A stretch of DNA of 64,000 nucleotides from an uncultured Collinsella sp. (GTDB lineage Bacteria; Actinomycetota; Coriobacteriia; Coriobacteriales; Coriobacteriaceae): positions 1-64,000 of the forward strand of contig CAUESV010000011.1 in NCBI GenBank assembly GCA_959020715.1, written 5' to 3'. The notes under the pieces are model-generated. The model worked only from the letters and a program-made list of their open reading frames with translations, did not search any database and was not told the origin of the DNA. Positions within the stretch are counted from its first letter, which is position 1. Each line of letters starts with the position of its first letter. The translations under genes were made by a program, and so were the position numbers. Shown piece by piece: positions 53,626 through 62,258 of the stretch.

Positions 53626-53653
53626 TTGACAGTTGGCGAGCCGTAGGTAAAAT
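53626..53653 (+). promoter_or_regulatory. Promoter of tRNA-Ala
   Basis: A perfect TTGACA (53626-53631) and TAAAAT (53648-53653) are separated by 16 nt. It lies 13 nt before the tRNA 5' end. Confidence 0.8.
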
Positions 53654-53666
53654 ATCGACTTGTCCT

Positions 53667-53739
53667 GGGGACGTAGCTCAGTTGGGAGAGCGCTGCCGTC
53701 GCATGGCAGAGGCCGAGGGTTCGACTCCCTTCGTCTCCA
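53667..53739 (+). tRNA. tRNA-Ala (anticodon CGC)
   Basis: The cloverleaf folds: acceptor GGGGACG/CGTCTCC with the G3-U70 wobble that identifies alanine tRNAs, D arm, anticodon stem CTGCC/GGCAG with loop GTCGCAT (anticodon CGC, reading GCG), and a GGTTCGA T loop. The 3' CCA is not encoded exactly (CCCA follows the discriminator). Confidence 0.93.
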
Positions 53740-53753
53740 CCCATGGATTTGAT

Positions 53754-53785
53754 AAGCCGCTGACATTGTGTCGGCGGCTTTTTTT
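53754..53785 (+). terminator. Terminator of the tRNA gene
   Basis: AAGCCGC pairs with GCGGCTT over a 13-nt loop, with a run of T. It lies directly after the tRNA. Confidence 0.8.
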
Positions 53786-53803
53786 AAAAGAAAGGGCTAT
53801 ATC

Positions 53804-54262
53804 ATGGCCGAGCTTGAGTCCCAACCATTGTCCGACGAGGAGCGCGCCGAGTTGGAAGAGCTCCGCGCTGAGAAGGCCCGCCGCGAGGCTCGGGAAGAGG
53901 CCCGTCGCGAGCGTGAGGAGCTGGCTGCCCTGCGTGCCGAGCGTGCGAAGGCCGAGGAGGCCGCCGCGAACGCCGCATCCGCATCGGCGCCCGCGCCCGC
54001 ACCCAAGCCCGCTGCTGCGAAGCCTGCACCTGCCGCGCCCAAACCTCAGCCTAAAAAGGCCGCCCGTCCCAAGTCCGTCGAGCCCAAGCCGAGCCGTGAC
54101 GAGATGACCTTTGCCCAGCGCATGGTTACCTCCAAGGAGCCTATGGGCGAGAACGAGATCCCTGGCATGGCGCCGGCTCAAAAAATCATCATCGTGCTCG
54201 CCCTCATCGCGTTTATCGTCTTTATGGTTTACACGATCACGGGCAGCATGGGCCTGCACTAA
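53804..54262 (+). CDS. Tail-anchored coiled-coil membrane protein of unknown function
   Basis: A 152-residue protein. Residues ~5-55 are a Glu/Arg/Ala coiled coil, residues ~60-100 an Ala/Pro/Lys-rich linker, and residues ~130-150 a single hydrophobic helix, so it should be anchored by its C-terminus. AAAGGG precedes the ATG. It follows the tRNA. No family is recognised. Confidence 0.7.
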   Translation: MAELESQPLSDEERAELEELRAEKARREAREEARREREELAALRAERAKAEEAAANAASASAPAPAPKPAAAKPAPAAPKPQPKKAARPKSVEPKPSRDEMTFAQRMVTSKEPMGENEIPGMAPAQKIIIVLALIAFIVFMVYTITGSMGLH

Positions 54263-54344
54263 CCTGTTCGCGCCGGGCTCCATGCCCGCACGTCCGCCTC
54301 GCCCAACCCTCAACCTCTGCACAACACATCCGAAAGGTCGCCCC

Positions 54345-55850
54345 ATGGCTTTGACCGACATCTCGCATCCCACCGACATCGCAATGCTCACCGATCTGTA
54401 CGAGCTCACTATGGCCCAGGGCCTGTGGGAGAGCGGCAAGGCCAATGAGCAGGGTTGTTTTACCGCGTTTTACCGCGACCATCCCTTTGGCAGCGCCTAT
54501 GCCGTCATGTGCGGCACCGCCGAGCTGCCCGAGCTCGTCGAGAACCTGCGCTTTACGCCCGAGGATATCGACTACCTCGCCTCGCTTGAGGCCCCTGCCG
54601 GCGGCGCGATGTTCAAGTCCGCATTCCTCGACTACCTGCGCGATTTTCGTGCGCATGTAAATATCGACGCCGTCCCCGAGGGCGAGCTCGTCTTTCCGCG
54701 CGAGCCCATGGTGCGCGTCACCGGTCCTGCGCTCGAGTGCCAGCTGCTTGAGACGGCGCTGCTCAACATTGTCGGGTTCCAGACGCTTGTCGCCACCAAG
54801 ACGGCGCGCGTGGTGCTCGCCGCCGACGGTCGCCCCGTGGCGGAGTTTGGCCTGCGCCGCGCCCAGGGTCCCGATGGCGGCCTGGCCGTTGCGCGCGCGA
54901 GCTACGTTGCCGGCTGCTCCTCTACGTCCAATGTGCTCGCCGGCCGCCGCTACGGTATTCCCGTCTTTGGCACGCATGCGCACAGCTGGGTGATGAGCTT
55001 CGATTCCGAGCTCGAGGCCTTCCGCGCCTTTGCCAAGTCGAGCCCCAAGAACTGCACGCTGCTCATCGACACCTATGACGTGCGCGAGGGCTGCGAGCAT
55101 GCCATTACGGTTGCCAAGGAGATGGAGGCGGCGGGCGAGCGCCTGTCGGCTATTCGCATTGACTCGGGCGACCTCGCCAAGCTCTCCAAGTATGTTCGCG
55201 GCCGTTTCGATGCCGAGGGCCTGCCCTATGTGGGGATCTCGGTTTCCAACGATCTTGACGAGTACACGATTCAGTCGCTGCTGGACCAGGGCGCGCCCAT
55301 CGATAGCTTTGGCGTGGGTACCAAGCTCGCGACCTGCTATGACCAGCCGGCGCTGGGCGGCGTGTACAAGCTTTCCGCCCGCCGTGCGAGCGAGACAGAT
55401 CCATGGACGCCGGTGGTCAAGCTCTCCGAGCAGCCCTATAAGCGCACGATCCCGGGTGTGCAACGCGTGCGCCGTTATTACGACGGCTTTGGCGGCCCAG
55501 TCTGCGACATGATCTACGACGAGGACCATCTGGCGGGGGAGGGCGCCGCGCGCGGCAATACCCTCGTGGCCGTGAATGATGCCGCCCTGGTGACCGACGT
55601 GTCCGAACTTGAGTATCGCGAGCTGCTGGTGCCGATCGTGCGCGATGGCAGCGCAGTGGCTCCGCGTGAGAGCATCCAGGACGCGCGCGAGCGCTGTGCT
55701 TGGGCGCTCGATCATCTGGACGCAGCTTTCAAGCGCTTCCTGTACCCGCAGACCTATGTGGTGGGCATGGAGCAGGGCCTGGCTCAGATGCGCGACGAGC
55801 TCGTGCGCAAGAACATGGCCGCGGCTTCGGCCTTCCCCTGGGCAAAATGA
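54345..55850 (+). CDS. pncB: Nicotinate phosphoribosyltransferase
   Basis: A 501-residue enzyme of NAD salvage converting nicotinate and PRPP to nicotinate mononucleotide. TDLYELTMAQ opens the fold; EFGLRRAQGPDG carries the substrate-site His/Arg segment, and IRIDSGDL and FGVGTKLAT are standard. A GAAAGG site precedes the ATG; the longer frame from 54111 overlaps the previous gene. It lies just before proB, but not clearly in one operon. The stop codon is within the S7 hairpin. Confidence 0.93.
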   Translation: MALTDISHPTDIAMLTDLYELTMAQGLWESGKANEQGCFTAFYRDHPFGSAYAVMCGTAELPELVENLRFTPEDIDYLASLEAPAGGAMFKSAFLDYLRDFRAHVNIDAVPEGELVFPREPMVRVTGPALECQLLETALLNIVGFQTLVATKTARVVLAADGRPVAEFGLRRAQGPDGGLAVARASYVAGCSSTSNVLAGRRYGIPVFGTHAHSWVMSFDSELEAFRAFAKSSPKNCTLLIDTYDVREGCEHAITVAKEMEAAGERLSAIRIDSGDLAKLSKYVRGRFDAEGLPYVGISVSNDLDEYTIQSLLDQGAPIDSFGVGTKLATCYDQPALGGVYKLSARRASETDPWTPVVKLSEQPYKRTIPGVQRVRRYYDGFGGPVCDMIYDEDHLAGEGAARGNTLVAVNDAALVTDVSELEYRELLVPIVRDGSAVAPRESIQDARERCAWALDHLDAAFKRFLYPQTYVVGMEQGLAQMRDELVRKNMAAASAFPWAK

Positions 55851-55882
55851 TCCGAAGGGGACGGAGGAAAACGGATCATTTT
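55844..55882 (+). repeat. GGGAC-loop palindrome, stem family S7, overlapping the pncB stop
   Basis: AAAATGATCCG and CGGATCATTTT (perfect 11 bp) enclose AAGGGGACGGAGG. The pncB TGA (55848-55850) lies in the left stem. Confidence 0.75.
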
Positions 55883-55953
55883 CGTCCGTCCCGCACCGGG
55901 TGCCCCGGCTGCTCCAGCTCGCCCGCCTGCTCAACACTCGATTGGTTTGACGT

Positions 55954-57081
55954 ATGACGACTTCTTATAAAACGATGGTGGTAAAGATCGGCTCGTCCAC
56001 GGTGGTGGGCGCCGACGGCAAGGTCAACCGCGCCTTTATCGGCGGGCTTGCCGATCAGGCCGCAGCGCTGCGCAAGCTCGGCTGGCGTCTGGTCGTGGTG
56101 AGCTCGGGCGCTATCGCCTGTGGCTATCCCGTGCTGGGCTTCGACCGTAAGCCGGTCGGCGACCTGCCGAGCCTGCAGGCCTGCGCTTCGGCCGGCCAGT
56201 GCATCATCTCGTCGGCCTACGACGAGGAGTTTCATGCGCGCGACCTGCTCACCTCGCTCGTGCTGCTCACGCGTCACGACACGGCGCGCCGTACGTCCTA
56301 CCTGCACGCGCGCGACGCCCTGCTGCGCCTGGTGGAGCTTGGCGTGGTGCCGGTCGTCAACGAGAACGATACCGTTACTGTCGATGAGATCAAGTTTGGC
56401 GACAACGACACACTGGCGGCGCTTGTGAGCTGCCTGGTTTCTGCCGATCTGTGCGTGACGCTCTCGGACATCGATGGTCTCTATACTGCCAATCCGCATG
56501 AGGACCCCACGGCCGAGTTTGTTCCTGTCGTGCATAAGATCGATGCCAAGATTATTGCCTCGGCGGGCGATTCTTCCACATCGGTGGGAACGGGCGGCAT
56601 GATTACCAAGATCCGCGCGAGCCGCATCCTGATGACGGCGGGCATTCAGAGCGTGATTTGCTCAGGCGAGGAGCCCGATGCGCTCGTGCGCCTCGCCCGC
56701 GGCGAGAGCGTGGGCACGCTGTTCGATCCGCCGGCGGAGCGTCTGGACATCGCACCCCGCAAGCTGTGGATCGCACTGGGCGACAAGGCGCATGGCTCGG
56801 TGACGGTCGATGATGGTGCTGCGAAGGCGCTGGTTAGCCGTGGCTCTTCCTTGCTTGCGGTGGGTATTCGCGAGGTCGATGGCCAGTTTGCCGAGGGCGA
56901 TGTGCTCGATGTGTGCGATCCGAGCGGTATGGTCGTCGCCCGCGGTATCGCCGAGGCCGATTCGGACGTGCTGGAGCTTGCTGCCGGCCGCCGCCAGGAC
57001 CAGATCGCCAGCAACCGCCTGCTCGCTAACTTGGCCGAGAAGCCGGCGATACACAGGGATAACCTAATCGTCTTCGCTTAA
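55954..57081 (+). CDS. proB: Glutamate 5-kinase
   Basis: First enzyme of proline synthesis, phosphorylating glutamate. The 375 residues include KIGSSTVVGADG, VVSSGAIACG, ENDTVTVDE and GTGGMITKI, followed by a C-terminal PUA domain (residues ~275-360: ALVSRGSSLLAVGIREVDG), typical of full-length ProB. No good ribosome site is seen before the ATG. proA lies 1.8 kb downstream on the same strand, separated by an opposite-strand aminopeptidase gene. Confidence 0.95.
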   Translation: MTTSYKTMVVKIGSSTVVGADGKVNRAFIGGLADQAAALRKLGWRLVVVSSGAIACGYPVLGFDRKPVGDLPSLQACASAGQCIISSAYDEEFHARDLLTSLVLLTRHDTARRTSYLHARDALLRLVELGVVPVVNENDTVTVDEIKFGDNDTLAALVSCLVSADLCVTLSDIDGLYTANPHEDPTAEFVPVVHKIDAKIIASAGDSSTSVGTGGMITKIRASRILMTAGIQSVICSGEEPDALVRLARGESVGTLFDPPAERLDIAPRKLWIALGDKAHGSVTVDDGAAKALVSRGSSLLAVGIREVDGQFAEGDVLDVCDPSGMVVARGIAEADSDVLELAAGRRQDQIASNRLLANLAEKPAIHRDNLIVFA

Positions 57082-57095
57082 CCAATTGACGCTGC

Positions 57096-57194
57096 AAACG
57101 CCCCTAAGCGGCAATCTGACGTTCAATCGTCGGGCATGACCAGAAGGTCAATGCCCTCCTCTTTCACGTCACCTTGCTCGCTTAGGGGCGTTTT
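57096..57194. repeat. Nested palindrome with ATGACCAGAAGGTC core (second copy)
   Basis: Outer arms AAACGCCCCTAAGCG (57096-57110) and CGCTTAGGGGCGTTTT (57179-57194) pair exactly over 15 bp. Inside lies GGGCATGACCAGAAGGTCAATGCCC, whose core matches 2137-2236. Trailing T's suit a proB terminator. Confidence 0.75.
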
Positions 57195-57240
57195 CGCTTT
57201 CCGTTCTCTACCTGCGATGGCCGTAACGCCGGCATATCGT

Positions 57241-57308
57241 AAGTTGCGGTGAAATAGGGATGGTTTGGCGGCTTTAAAGCCTTTAACAGTCCTTATTTCA
57301 CCGCAACT
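57241..57308. repeat. S3 palindrome between proB and the aminopeptidase gene
   Basis: AAGTTGCGGTGAAATAGGGA (57241-57260) pairs with TCCTTATTTCACCGCAACT (57290-57308) with small mismatches. Confidence 0.75.
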
Positions 57309-57330
57309 CGTTGAGGCGGCGGGGTCCCAC

Positions 57331-57365
57331 TGCCGGCACTTGGGGACGTTCCTTTTGTGCCGGCA
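57331..57365. repeat. S6 palindrome before the aminopeptidase 3' end
   Basis: TGCCGGCACTT and TGTGCCGGCA enclose GGGGACGTTCC. A TTTGGGACACTCC fragment follows to 57380, at the aminopeptidase stop. Confidence 0.7.
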
Positions 57366-57383
57366 CTTTGGGACACTCCTTAG

Positions 57384-58802
57384 CTAGAAGATCCGGCGCA
57401 GGTCTCCGCGGTTGAGCGCTTCGTCGAAGAGGTGCTTGAACACCGCGCTGCCGTGCAGGCCGTCGTGCTCGAACTCGTTGGTCACCCAGGCATGCGAGTT
57501 GCCCACGCGGCTGAGCGTATCGAGCTGCATGCCCGAATCGACGTACATATCGTCGAAATACACCGCGGCCTGGAGTGGCACCTCGTTGCAGGCTAGGCGC
57601 TGCGGGTCGTAGATCTTGTCCCAGCTGGTGTCTTCCATCAGCAGGTCCATGGCGGGCTTAAACGGCATAAGCTCGGGCATCTGCTCAAACATCCACGGGA
57701 ACATGGCCTCGCCGGTAAACATGAGCGGGCGCGCGAGTGTGTCGAACTCGGCACGATGGGCCTTCTCCTCTGCTGCGGCCCAGCGAATGGGCATGGTGTC
57801 GCCGTCGGCGTAGATAAACTCCTGCAGCGTCCAGTACAGCGGGTTTGTACGCGTGTTGGTGCGCTCGAAGGCGCGCATCAAAAAGCTGTCGGATACCGAG
57901 GAGCCGCAGCTAAGCGTACCGTCGCCAGTAACAAACGCGTGATCGATAATCCAATGCATGCGCTCAAAGCTCGGCTTCATGCCAAAGTCGCTGCCCATGA
58001 GCTGTAGGCGCTCGACCGTCATCGGCGAGCCGTCGGGCAGCACGGGCTTCTGGGCCTCGAGCGCATCGGCCAGGGCTGCCACGCGGTCGACGTCAGCGGG
58101 GTAGCGGTCATAATACTGCTGCGTCTTGGCGGCCATGCGCGGGAAGGTGTGCGCGTAGACCTCGCTTGCGCTCGCTGGCACGTGTGGAATGCCGCCGCAG
58201 GTAAAGCTTGCCGCCACGCCTTCGGGGAAGAGCGACAGATAGCTCAACGTCAAAAAGCCGCCGTAGCTCTGGCCGAGCGTGACCCAGGGCTTGCCGCCAA
58301 AGCCCACCAGACGCAGGTACTCAAAATCGCGCACGATGGAGCTGGCGAGGTGGCGCTTGAGGAAGTCGGCCTGCGAGCGTGCTGTATCGGCGCCGGCGGC
58401 CGTTGCGCGATCACCCAGTGCCTTGATCGTGCGTCCGTCCACGCAGCTACTGCGTCCGGTGCCGCGCTGGTCGGGAAGGACCACACGGAAGTGCTTGACG
58501 GCCTCCTCGATCCAGCCGTCGCTTGTAGGCGACAGCGGACGCGGGCTCTCGCCGCCGGGGCCGCCCTGCAAAAACAGGAGCAGCGGCAGATCGTCGTTGA
58601 TGCGGTCGGGCGCGCAAACCACGCGGTAGAAGAGCTTGATGCTCTCGGGCGCGCCGGCGATTGGTGCCGGCATAGCGCCGCGGCGCATGGTGCTGCCGAC
58701 GGCCAGGAGCATCGGCTCCAGGCCGCGCCAGTCAAGGGGGACGTCGATGCTGTGGTCCTCGACGTAAAGGCCGGGGACGTGGTACGAAGTGATGAGGGCC
58801 AT
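57384..58802 (-). CDS. S33 alpha/beta-hydrolase aminopeptidase (proline iminopeptidase-like)
   Basis: A 472-residue serine peptidase. LFLQGGPGGESPR is the oxyanion-hole motif of S33 peptidases, LPDQRGTGRSS follows, and GQSYGGFLTL holds the nucleophile Ser. NEFEHDGLHGSAVF near the C-terminus likely carries the catalytic His. S33 enzymes free N-terminal proline or other residues from peptides. It lies in the opposite direction between proB and proA, so its products may supply proline. The start is the ATG after GGAAGACTC; the longer frame to 58883 is not supported. Confidence 0.88.
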   Translation of the reverse strand: MALITSYHVPGLYVEDHSIDVPLDWRGLEPMLLAVGSTMRRGAMPAPIAGAPESIKLFYRVVCAPDRINDDLPLLLFLQGGPGGESPRPLSPTSDGWIEEAVKHFRVVLPDQRGTGRSSCVDGRTIKALGDRATAAGADTARSQADFLKRHLASSIVRDFEYLRLVGFGGKPWVTLGQSYGGFLTLSYLSLFPEGVAASFTCGGIPHVPASASEVYAHTFPRMAAKTQQYYDRYPADVDRVAALADALEAQKPVLPDGSPMTVERLQLMGSDFGMKPSFERMHWIIDHAFVTGDGTLSCGSSVSDSFLMRAFERTNTRTNPLYWTLQEFIYADGDTMPIRWAAAEEKAHRAEFDTLARPLMFTGEAMFPWMFEQMPELMPFKPAMDLLMEDTSWDKIYDPQRLACNEVPLQAAVYFDDMYVDSGMQLDTLSRVGNSHAWVTNEFEHDGLHGSAVFKHLFDEALNRGDLRRIF

Positions 58803-58914
58803 GTGAGTCTTCCGTTCGTTGCGGTGTTTCGGGTTGACCAATTCTACCGCCGCGGGCGAGGCCATGCGCAAATCGGCTACCATGGTTGCAAACTTCTAGG
58901 AGAAAGGGCCGCCC

Positions 58915-60201
58915 ATGTCGGTCGATATAGCCACGTATGTCCACGATCTTGCCGTTGCCGCCAAGGCAGCGTCGGCCTCGCTTGCCACGGCGAGCGATGA
59001 GCAGCGCCAGGAGGCCGTGCGCGCCATGGCCGCAGCACTGCGCAACGGTGTCGACTCCATCGTCGCCGCCAACGAGCTCGATATGTCCGCCGCGCGCGAT
59101 GCGGGCACTTCGGCCGGTCTGCTCGACCGTCTGCTGCTGACGCCTGAGCGCGTCGAGGGCATGGCCGCCGGTTTGGAGAAGCTCGCCGAGCTGCCCGATC
59201 CCGTCGGCCGCGTGCTCGACCACCGCGTGCTTGCGAGCGGTGTGGACCTGACCCGCGTGAGCGTGCCGTTGGGCCTGGTCGCCATGGTCTACGAGGCGCG
59301 CCCCAACGTGACGGCCGACGCCGCAGGCATCTGCATCCGTACCGGCAACGCCTGCATTCTACGCGGCGGCTCGCTGGCCTATCACTCGTGTGCCATGATC
59401 GCCGAGCTGCTGGCCGATGCGCTCGAGGCCAAGGGCTTCCCGCGCGAGGCCGTGTCGATGATCGAGTCCACCGACCGCGAGGCCACTGGCGAGCTCATGA
59501 AGCTCCGCGGTATCGTCGACGTACTCATTCCGCGCGGCGGTGCAGGCCTGATCCAGCGCTGCGTGCGCGAGTCGCTTGTGCCGGTGATCGAGACGGGCAC
59601 GGGCAACTGCCACATCTACGTGCATGAATCCGCCGACTTTGATAAGGCGCTCAACATTATCGTCAATGCCAAGACCCAGCGCGTAGGCGTGTGCAATGCC
59701 GCCGAGTCGCTGCTGGTCGACCGTGCCGTTGCTGATCGCTTCCTGCCCGCAGTCGTTGCCGTGCTGCACGACCACGGCGTACTGATTCACGGCGACGAGG
59801 CCACGTGCGCCGCATGCGCCGACGCTGGGCTTGCCGAGGGCGACAACTACGTCGCCGCGACTGAGGAGGACTGGGGTCGCGAGTACCTGGCGCTCGAGAT
59901 GAGCGTGAAGGTCGTGGCAAACGAGGACGAGGCCATCGCACACATCAACCGCTACGGCACGATGCACTCCGAGGCCATCGTTGCCGAGGACACGGATGCT
60001 TGCGAGCGCTTCCTGGATGCGGTCGATGCCTCGGCCGTGTACGCCAACGCCAGCACGCGCTTCACCGACGGCGGCGAGTTTGGCCTGGGCGCCGAGATCG
60101 GCATCTCGACCCAAAAGCTCCACGCCCGTGGCCCCTTTGCCGCCGAGGCCCTCACCACCTACAAATACAAGCTCCGCGGCACCGGCCAGGTCCGCCCCTA
60201 A
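58915..60201 (+). CDS. proA: Gamma-glutamyl phosphate reductase
   Basis: A 428-residue NADPH enzyme reducing gamma-glutamyl phosphate, the second step of proline synthesis. RVSVPLGLVAMVYEARPNVTADA, RTGNACILRGG, the catalytic-Cys segment TQRVGVCNAAESLLV and GGEFGLGAEIGISTQK are diagnostic. AGAAAGGG precedes the ATG, and TACCAT at about 58881 may be its -10. It has its own promoter rather than sharing proB's transcript. Confidence 0.96.
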   Translation: MSVDIATYVHDLAVAAKAASASLATASDEQRQEAVRAMAAALRNGVDSIVAANELDMSAARDAGTSAGLLDRLLLTPERVEGMAAGLEKLAELPDPVGRVLDHRVLASGVDLTRVSVPLGLVAMVYEARPNVTADAAGICIRTGNACILRGGSLAYHSCAMIAELLADALEAKGFPREAVSMIESTDREATGELMKLRGIVDVLIPRGGAGLIQRCVRESLVPVIETGTGNCHIYVHESADFDKALNIIVNAKTQRVGVCNAAESLLVDRAVADRFLPAVVAVLHDHGVLIHGDEATCAACADAGLAEGDNYVAATEEDWGREYLALEMSVKVVANEDEAIAHINRYGTMHSEAIVAEDTDACERFLDAVDASAVYANASTRFTDGGEFGLGAEIGISTQKLHARGPFAAEALTTYKYKLRGTGQVRP

Positions 60202-60202
60202 A

Positions 60203-60246
60203 CCTACCAAAAAGGGACAGGTTAATTTTGGCAGGTTTTATCTGCG
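60203..60246 (+). repeat. S2 palindrome after proA
   Basis: ACCTACCAAAA and TTTTGGCAGGTTTT enclose AGGGACAGGTTAA. It starts two bases after the proA stop. Confidence 0.8.
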
Positions 60247-60251
60247 GTTTT

Positions 60252-60280
60252 GCCGGGCGACACGTTCGCCCGGCTTTTTT
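60252..60280 (+). terminator. Terminator following proA
   Basis: GCCGGGCGA pairs with TCGCCCGGC over a 5-nt loop, then six T's. Confidence 0.85.
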
Positions 60281-60372
60281 CTCCGCATAACTTTTTTGCC
60301 TTTCGGCTTGAGCCGCGGCGATATACGATAGTGACACCGTGTCCTAACATTGACTCACCTGGAGGTATTGCC

Positions 60373-60972
60373 ATGTCCCAGACGCTTTCCGCCGGAATCA
60401 CCCGCGACCGCGCGTTTGAACTGCTTAACGAGCACAACAAAGACCCGTTCCACATCACCCATGGCGAGACGGTCGAGGGCACCATGCGCTACTTTGCGCG
60501 CGAGTTCGACCCCGAGAACGAGGAGTTTTGGGGCATCGTCGGCCTGCTGCACGACTTGGATTGGGAGGAGCATGAGGACGACCCCATGAACCACACCATC
60601 TATGCTGCCGAGATTCTTAAGGGCGAAGGTGCGTCTCCCGAGCTCATTCGCGCCATCCAGACGCACACGTCGGACTTCAACACCTCGCTGCCCAAACCCG
60701 AGCTGCAGATGGAAAAGATCCTGTTTGCCTGCGATGAGCTCACCGGCCTGATCGGCGCCGCCGTCATCATGCGCCCGAGCAAGAGCGTTATGGACTTTAC
60801 GACCAAGTCGCTCAAGAAGAAGTTCAAGGACAAGCGCTTTGCCGCCGGCTGCTCGCGCGACGTGATTTCGCAGGGCGCCAAGATGCTCGGCTGGGAGCTC
60901 CCCGAGCTCTTTGACCGCACCATCGCAGCCATGCAGTCCTTCGCGCCCGACCGCGACACCTTCCAGGCCTAA
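60373..60972 (+). CDS. HD-domain phosphohydrolase
   Basis: A 199-residue metal-dependent phosphohydrolase-like protein. H in HGETVEGT, the HD pair in LLHDLDWEEHEDDP and a His in QTHTSDFN are the expected metal ligands. LFACDELTGLIGAAVIMRPSK is a conserved segment of this HD subgroup. GGAGG precedes the ATG. The substrate is unknown. Confidence 0.88.
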   Translation: MSQTLSAGITRDRAFELLNEHNKDPFHITHGETVEGTMRYFAREFDPENEEFWGIVGLLHDLDWEEHEDDPMNHTIYAAEILKGEGASPELIRAIQTHTSDFNTSLPKPELQMEKILFACDELTGLIGAAVIMRPSKSVMDFTTKSLKKKFKDKRFAAGCSRDVISQGAKMLGWELPELFDRTIAAMQSFAPDRDTFQA

Positions 60973-61015
60973 CCTGCCAAAAAGGGACAGGTTTATTTTG
61001 GTAGGTTTTATCTGG
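60971..61015 (+). repeat. S2 palindrome after the HD gene
   Basis: AACCTGCCAAAA and TTTTGGTAGGTTTT enclose AGGGACAGGTTTA. It begins at the HD stop codon. Confidence 0.8.
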
Positions 61016-61056
61016 GAAAACGCTTCCGTTGGATGCTATTCAGCGGAAGCGTTTTC
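61016..61056 (+). terminator. Terminator of the HD gene
   Basis: A perfect 13-bp GAAAACGCTTCCG stem has a 15-nt loop and a T-rich tail. Confidence 0.8.
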
Positions 61057-61142
61057 TGTTTGACATGGTGACGCTGGCGAATGGCGGCGCCTCGCGGCAG
61101 ACAGCTGCGCTTCGCCGTATCCGTAACTCGGCAAACGCGACG

Positions 61143-61901
61143 CTACGACGCGTTCTTGATAATCCATGTTCCCAGTCCGGTCAGCAGCTGAACCTGCTTA
61201 ATCGTTAGCCCTTGTTTTCGAAGCGCGAGAATCGCCTCATTGCGAAGTGGCTTGGAGGCGGATTTGAGTTCCGTCGGAGCACATCCTGCGACACTCTGCA
61301 CGATTGCCGTGCCAAATTCGCATAGATCTTCCTCGCGAACCTTGGCTGTTGCGCTGGGGCGATAGGGAAGCGACGGCGTACTTTCCATGAGCCGAAGGTA
61401 TGAGCGAGGTGTTGGGAATATAACACCGACAACGCTGCCGGTAACATGCGGCCGTGACCTGGCACTCATGAGATACTCGCGATGGCTGCTCCAGGGATAT
61501 TCGTCGTATGCTGCCAGTCCCGCTTTTTGTGGATTCAAATGAATGTATCGAATTGCCTCGAGTAAATATACTTCTGACTTAATGGGCGAATCCCAAAACC
61601 GCTCCTGAAACACGTGGCCGATATGCCCCGTCCGCGCATTGTACCTGCCCGCATACGATACGGCTATCGCATGCATCGCGTCGCTCTTGCGGTCATCCGG
61701 ATCGTCGATGAGCAGATGAATGTGGTTTCCCATAAGGCACCAAGCGATAAGCTCGATATTGTGTTTGGGGAGGATCGCATCGAGGATCTGAAGCATGGCG
61801 ATTCGATCCTCGGCATCGTCAAACAGCAATTGCCCTCCGTTTCCACGCAACGTGATGTGGAAATAACCGGTTGGTGACTTTGAACGAGGTTTTCTCGGCA
61901 T
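61143..61901 (-). CDS. REP-associated tyrosine transposase (RAYT, IS200/Y1 type)
   Basis: A 252-residue single-copy HUH transposase. The N-terminal domain has GYFHITLRGNGGQLLF, the HUH motif NHIHLLI, and the Tyr/helix segment YLLEAIRYIHLNPQKAGL. A C-terminal ~85-residue helical extension (NEAILALRKQGLTIKQVQLL) may bind palindromes. AAAGGAGG precedes the ATG. RAYTs cut REP palindromes; the many GGGAC-loop palindromes here are its candidate substrates. No flanking insertion-sequence ends are seen, as expected for RAYTs. Confidence 0.9.
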   Translation of the reverse strand: MPRKPRSKSPTGYFHITLRGNGGQLLFDDAEDRIAMLQILDAILPKHNIELIAWCLMGNHIHLLIDDPDDRKSDAMHAIAVSYAGRYNARTGHIGHVFQERFWDSPIKSEVYLLEAIRYIHLNPQKAGLAAYDEYPWSSHREYLMSARSRPHVTGSVVGVIFPTPRSYLRLMESTPSLPYRPSATAKVREEDLCEFGTAIVQSVAGCAPTELKSASKPLRNEAILALRKQGLTIKQVQLLTGLGTWIIKNAS

Positions 61902-62147
61902 GGCCCCTCCTTTAGCTTGGATGGGCTGAAGATACCTCATTCGGAGGCTTCGGCTGTCGAGATTCAGTTCACCGACTATAGCTGCTACCTGCCGAAATGT
62001 TATTGCGTTTTCAAATTGATGCTTTTTAATGGTAATTGAGCAAGACGGGCGCGCTTGTTGCGGATACGGGCGTTTGTTGCGTCGATCTGGACGGCCCTCG
62101 CGTGATGTCATCGCAAATGGGCTTCACACATTTCTACGGATATAGAA

Positions 62148-62190
62148 AAATGGCCGGGCGCTCACAAACAAAACGGAGCACCCGGCCATT
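62148..62190. terminator. Hairpin near the RAYT 5' region
   Basis: AATGGCCGGG and CCCGGCCATT pair (10 bp), with GCTC/GAGC inside, over a long loop. It may be a RAYT-associated palindrome or the CarD terminator. Confidence 0.5.
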
Positions 62191-62204
62191 TACTGATTGT
62201 TTGT

Positions 62205-62258
62205 TGACGTTTGGCCAGATAAAACCTGCCAAAATAAACCTGTCCCTTTTTGGCAGGT
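62205..62258 (-). repeat. S2 palindrome after CarD
   Basis: It matches the copy at 9102-9155 across ~50 bp, including CGTTT-GCCAGAT. On the gene strand the loop reads GGGACAGG. It begins at the CarD stop codon. Confidence 0.85.
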
